Below, piece by piece: positions 61,752-64,000 of a stretch of 64,000 nucleotides of DNA. Position numbers and translations under genes: made by a program. The stretch comes from an uncultured Reyranella sp. GTDB lineage: Bacteria > Pseudomonadota > Alphaproteobacteria > Reyranellales > Reyranellaceae. Position 1 is the stretch's first letter. Every line of letters starts with the position of its first letter. The stretch is from NCBI RefSeq assembly GCF_945957355.1, contig NZ_CAMFKM010000005.1, forward strand, positions 186,001-250,000, written 5' to 3'. The notes beneath the pieces are model-generated. The model was not told the DNA's origin and did not search any database. It saw nothing but the letters and a program-made list of their open reading frames with translations.

Positions 61752-62065
61752 GCCGATCTGCGACATGACCTTCTGAGCTTCGCGCAGAGCCCTTGGTCCG
61801 CCGAAAAGGCGAATGGTGCGCACGATCGCATAGAGGGACACGAGTTTCGCCGGGTCTTCCAGTTCATGCTCGAAGGCATCGACGAACAACCGCGAAGCTT
61901 CCTGAGTGAACTCGTCATAGAGCGCTTCTCGGTGAGCGCGCTCCTACGCCCGTTGACGGCACGCGCCTGTAAAGCCTGTGTGGTCCATGTGGTAGCAAAG
62001 GAGGGCAATGCGCCGATCGCGGATCCGGTCAACGCAGCCAAGGTGGAGATATAGGCGGGATCCAT
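61752..62065 (-). pseudogene. Frameshifted copy of the 57287 hypothetical gene
   Basis: The first 33 or so codons match the intact copy (MDPAYISTLAALTGSAIGAL ...). A single-base deletion at about 61955-61965 then shifts the frame, and homology ends at 61752, before the C-terminal quarter of the intact gene. It is therefore broken twice. Confidence 0.8.
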
Positions 62066-62139
62066 CCGTGCGTCCTACCAGGGAGGCACTCGGCAGTCGC
62101 TTGGTCGAAGGCATCGACGACCCTGTCCGAAAGTATCGG
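61752..62139. repeat. 388-bp direct repeat, right copy
   Basis: Partner of 57446-57834. Homology starts at GCCGATCTGCGAC and ends at TATCGG in both copies. About 4.3 kb separates the copies. Confidence 0.8.
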
Positions 62140-62152
62140 ACGTTGCGGTCTC

Positions 62153-63751
62153 TCAACGGACCGCCTCGCGCTTCTGGCGGACCGTCTCGAAGCGGTCATC
62201 GCGCAGGCGCGTCAGCCCGTACGGGTTCTCGTCCCTTAGAGCCGGCGGCAACAGTACGGCCGGAACGTTCTGATAGGACACGGGCCGCAGGAAGCGGTCG
62301 ATCGCGGAACTGCCCACCGATGTGAAGCGGCTGTCGCTTGTTGCCGGAAACGGGCCGCCGTGATTGGTGGCTGAGGTGAACTCGACCGCGGCATTGGAGA
62401 AGCCGTTCGCGATGATGCGGCCAGCCTTGCGTTCCAGGACCGGCATCAGCGCCTTCGCCAAAGCGGCATCCTCAGCATCCATTTGAAGCGTCATCGTGAG
62501 TTGGCCGGGCAGGCGCTCCGCGATCCGGACCATGTCACTGAACTGGCTGCATCGGACCAACAAGGCGGCTGGGCCGAACATCTCCTCCGCCAGCGTGAGG
62601 TCGGCCAGCAGGGCGTCGGCATTGATCTCGAACAGGAGCGCCTGGCCGTCATTCTTCCCGGTGGGCGGCCCACCGGAGGCAATGACCGGGGCGGCCGCGC
62701 GTTGTCGCTCGGTGCGCCGCCCATAGGCGTCGTGAATGCCGGGACTGAGCATGGTGGCTGCCGGCTTGGCCGACACCGCGTCCTGTAGTGCGGAGCGCAT
62801 GGCCCCGAAGCCGTTTCCCTCGAGGGCGATGAGCACGCCGGGCTTGAGGCACATCTGGCCGACACCCGCAGCCACCTGTTCGGCGAAGCGGACTGCAAGC
62901 GCTTCGCCCCGGGTCGCTACCACGTGCGGCAACACAAAGTTGGGATTGACGCTCGTCATCTCGGAGAAGACGGGGATCGGTTCGGGGCGCTGCTGTCCCC
63001 GGCGGACCAGCGCCATGCCGCCGGCCTGCGAGCCGGTGAAGGCCACCGCCTTGATGGCGGGATTATCGACGAGCGCTTCGGCAGCCGCGTTACCGGCTCC
63101 GACGATGAGGGAGAACACGCCTTCGTGCATGCCGAAGTCGGCGACGGCTTTCTGGAGGGCGCGCCCCACAAGTTCGGACGTGCCGAGATGCGAGAAATGC
63201 GCCTTCACGATTACCGGACAGCCGGCCGCAAGGGCCGACGCGGTATCGCCGCCTGCCACCGAGTAGAGCAGGGGAAAATTGCTTGCACCGAAAACCGCAA
63301 CCGGTCCCAACGCAACTTTATGTAGTCGCATGTCCGGGCTTGGCACGGCTTTCCTCGAGTCGGCGGAGACGATCGTCGCGCGGCGCCACAGGCCTGAGCG
63401 CACGACCGAGGCGAAATGGCGAACCTGCGCGGCGGTTCGTGCCTGTTCGCCCTGGATCCGTGCCCTGGGAAGCCCGGTCTCCGCCATGGTCCTTTCGACC
63501 AACTCGTCGCCCAGTTCCAGGAGATTGGCGGCGATCGCCTCGAGAAACGTTGCCCTGAGTTCCGGATCGGTTCGACTGTAGGAGTCGTATGCGGTGTCGG
63601 CCAGGCGGCAGGCTCGATTTACGTCGGCTGCGGTGGCACCGCCAAAGGAAGGCTCGATAGGCGCGCCGAGCGCGGGATCGAAGGCGTTGAGCGAGGGGGC
63701 GGCGCCATGAAGCGCCGACTGTCCGATCAACATGGTTCCCTGAACGGGCAT
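62153..63751 (-). CDS. Aldehyde dehydrogenase, alpha-ketoglutaric semialdehyde type (class III)
   Basis: 532 residues. Catalytic cysteine C301 (GQMCLKPG), general base E264 (SEMTSVNP), N158 and K183. The segments VFGASNFPLLYSVAGGDTASALAAGCPVIVKAH and VAFTGSQAGG are typical of the class III 2,5-dioxovalerate dehydrogenases, which make 2-oxoglutarate from pentose, hydroxyproline or glucarate breakdown. Start at 63751 has GGAG ahead; an ATG at 63733 is possible. It is divergent from an enoyl-CoA hydratase-like gene. Confidence 0.9.
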   Translation of the reverse strand: MPVQGTMLIGQSALHGAAPSLNAFDPALGAPIEPSFGGATAADVNRACRLADTAYDSYSRTDPELRATFLEAIAANLLELGDELVERTMAETGLPRARIQGEQARTAAQVRHFASVVRSGLWRRATIVSADSRKAVPSPDMRLHKVALGPVAVFGASNFPLLYSVAGGDTASALAAGCPVIVKAHFSHLGTSELVGRALQKAVADFGMHEGVFSLIVGAGNAAAEALVDNPAIKAVAFTGSQAGGMALVRRGQQRPEPIPVFSEMTSVNPNFVLPHVVATRGEALAVRFAEQVAAGVGQMCLKPGVLIALEGNGFGAMRSALQDAVSAKPAATMLSPGIHDAYGRRTERQRAAAPVIASGGPPTGKNDGQALLFEINADALLADLTLAEEMFGPAALLVRCSQFSDMVRIAERLPGQLTMTLQMDAEDAALAKALMPVLERKAGRIIANGFSNAAVEFTSATNHGGPFPATSDSRFTSVGSSAIDRFLRPVSYQNVPAVLLPPALRDENPYGLTRLRDDRFETVRQKREAVR

Positions 63752-63935
63752 GGTGCAGCTCCACGATAGGAATGTGAGGGGCGGTCTCCGGCTCGGAGGT
63801 CGCTTGCCGAGTCGAAAGTGAAGGGGTGGGGAGTGCGCCGGTATTGCACCTAGGTGTCGTCGATACCTTCGTGCCATCGAATCTCCTGCCATCGATCGGC
63901 ACGTCATTGCTCGCAACAGCCAGTGAGGAGGCAGC

Positions 63936-64000
63936 ATGGCGCAGCTCAGGATCGAACGAGACAACCCGGCCCTCTGGATCGCGACATTCGAAAATCCGCC
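63936..64000 (+). CDS. Enoyl-CoA hydratase/isomerase family, N-terminal fragment (runs off the window)
   Basis: The first 21 codons read MAQLRIERDNPALWIATFEN, the N-terminal strand pair of the crotonase family (RIER-x-A-x-W-x-TF-x-NPP). GAGGAGG precedes the ATG. The rest of the gene is beyond the window, so the assignment is provisional. Confidence 0.6.
   Translation, partial: MAQLRIERDNPALWIATFENP

Overview
The window is a GC-rich, gene-dense bacterial chromosome segment. FixL/FixJ/FixK regulators, a DUF992 protein, a phasin, 3-hydroxybutyrate dehydrogenase and methyl-accepting-free, oxygen-type regulation point to an alphaproteobacterium of the Rhizobiales/Rhodospirillales type (Bradyrhizobium- or Reyranella-like). 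I cannot name the genus from sequence alone. No rRNA, tRNA, CRISPR array or intact insertion sequence was seen.

Region 1 (1-32.4 kb) reads as a low-oxygen / dormancy regulon. It opens with the end of a FixL-type kinase, a FixJ regulator, a receiver-only regulator, an ABC membrane domain without ATPase, and a FixK/FNR-type CRP-family regulator with the E--SR recognition-helix signature. About sixteen 14-bp sites of the form TTGAY-N4-RTCAA then lie in front of almost every transcription unit up to 32 kb, mostly 56-80 bases before a start codon. Their targets are stress and energy genes: two eRF1-like/host-attachment proteins, an ElaB-like membrane anchor, an AMP-phosphorylase-type enzyme overlapping a beta-CASP hydrolase, a phasin, a cytochrome c, PEP synthase, two Zn alcohol dehydrogenases, beta-glucosidase plus glucokinase, a P-type ATPase, ChaB, two universal stress proteins, an L,D-transpeptidase, Hsp20, a CBS-BON protein, isoaspartyl methyltransferase and a tail-less GroEL.

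Region 2 (32.4-46 kb) is a mixed region. It has a very large autotransporter whose N-terminal passenger carries two Asp-Thr-Gly motifs in a pepsin-like arrangement, an alpha/beta hydrolase, patatin, 3-hydroxybutyrate dehydrogenase, a peroxiredoxin-like protein divergent from a LysR regulator, a cupin, and an MFS carrier. It ends with a bufferin-type copper RiPP locus: bufA1 (DUF2282), doxX and NDH-2 on the minus strand, divergent from bufB (DUF692) and bufC (DUF2063-like) on the plus strand, with a strong intrinsic terminator directly behind the precursor gene.

Region 3 (46-64 kb) is more accessory. It has decayed DNA at 46-47.7 kb, an MBL hydrolase, GNAT, a CadC-like winged-helix/TPR regulator, a second FixLJ-like set (FixJ-like regulator, receiver-only protein, PAS kinase), a four-gene oxidoreductase operon, and then a segment bounded by a 389-bp direct duplication. 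The left duplicate is intact; the right one is frameshifted. An MFS carrier and a gamma-glutamyltransferase lie between them. An alpha-ketoglutaric-semialdehyde-type dehydrogenase and the start of an enoyl-CoA hydratase-like gene close the window.
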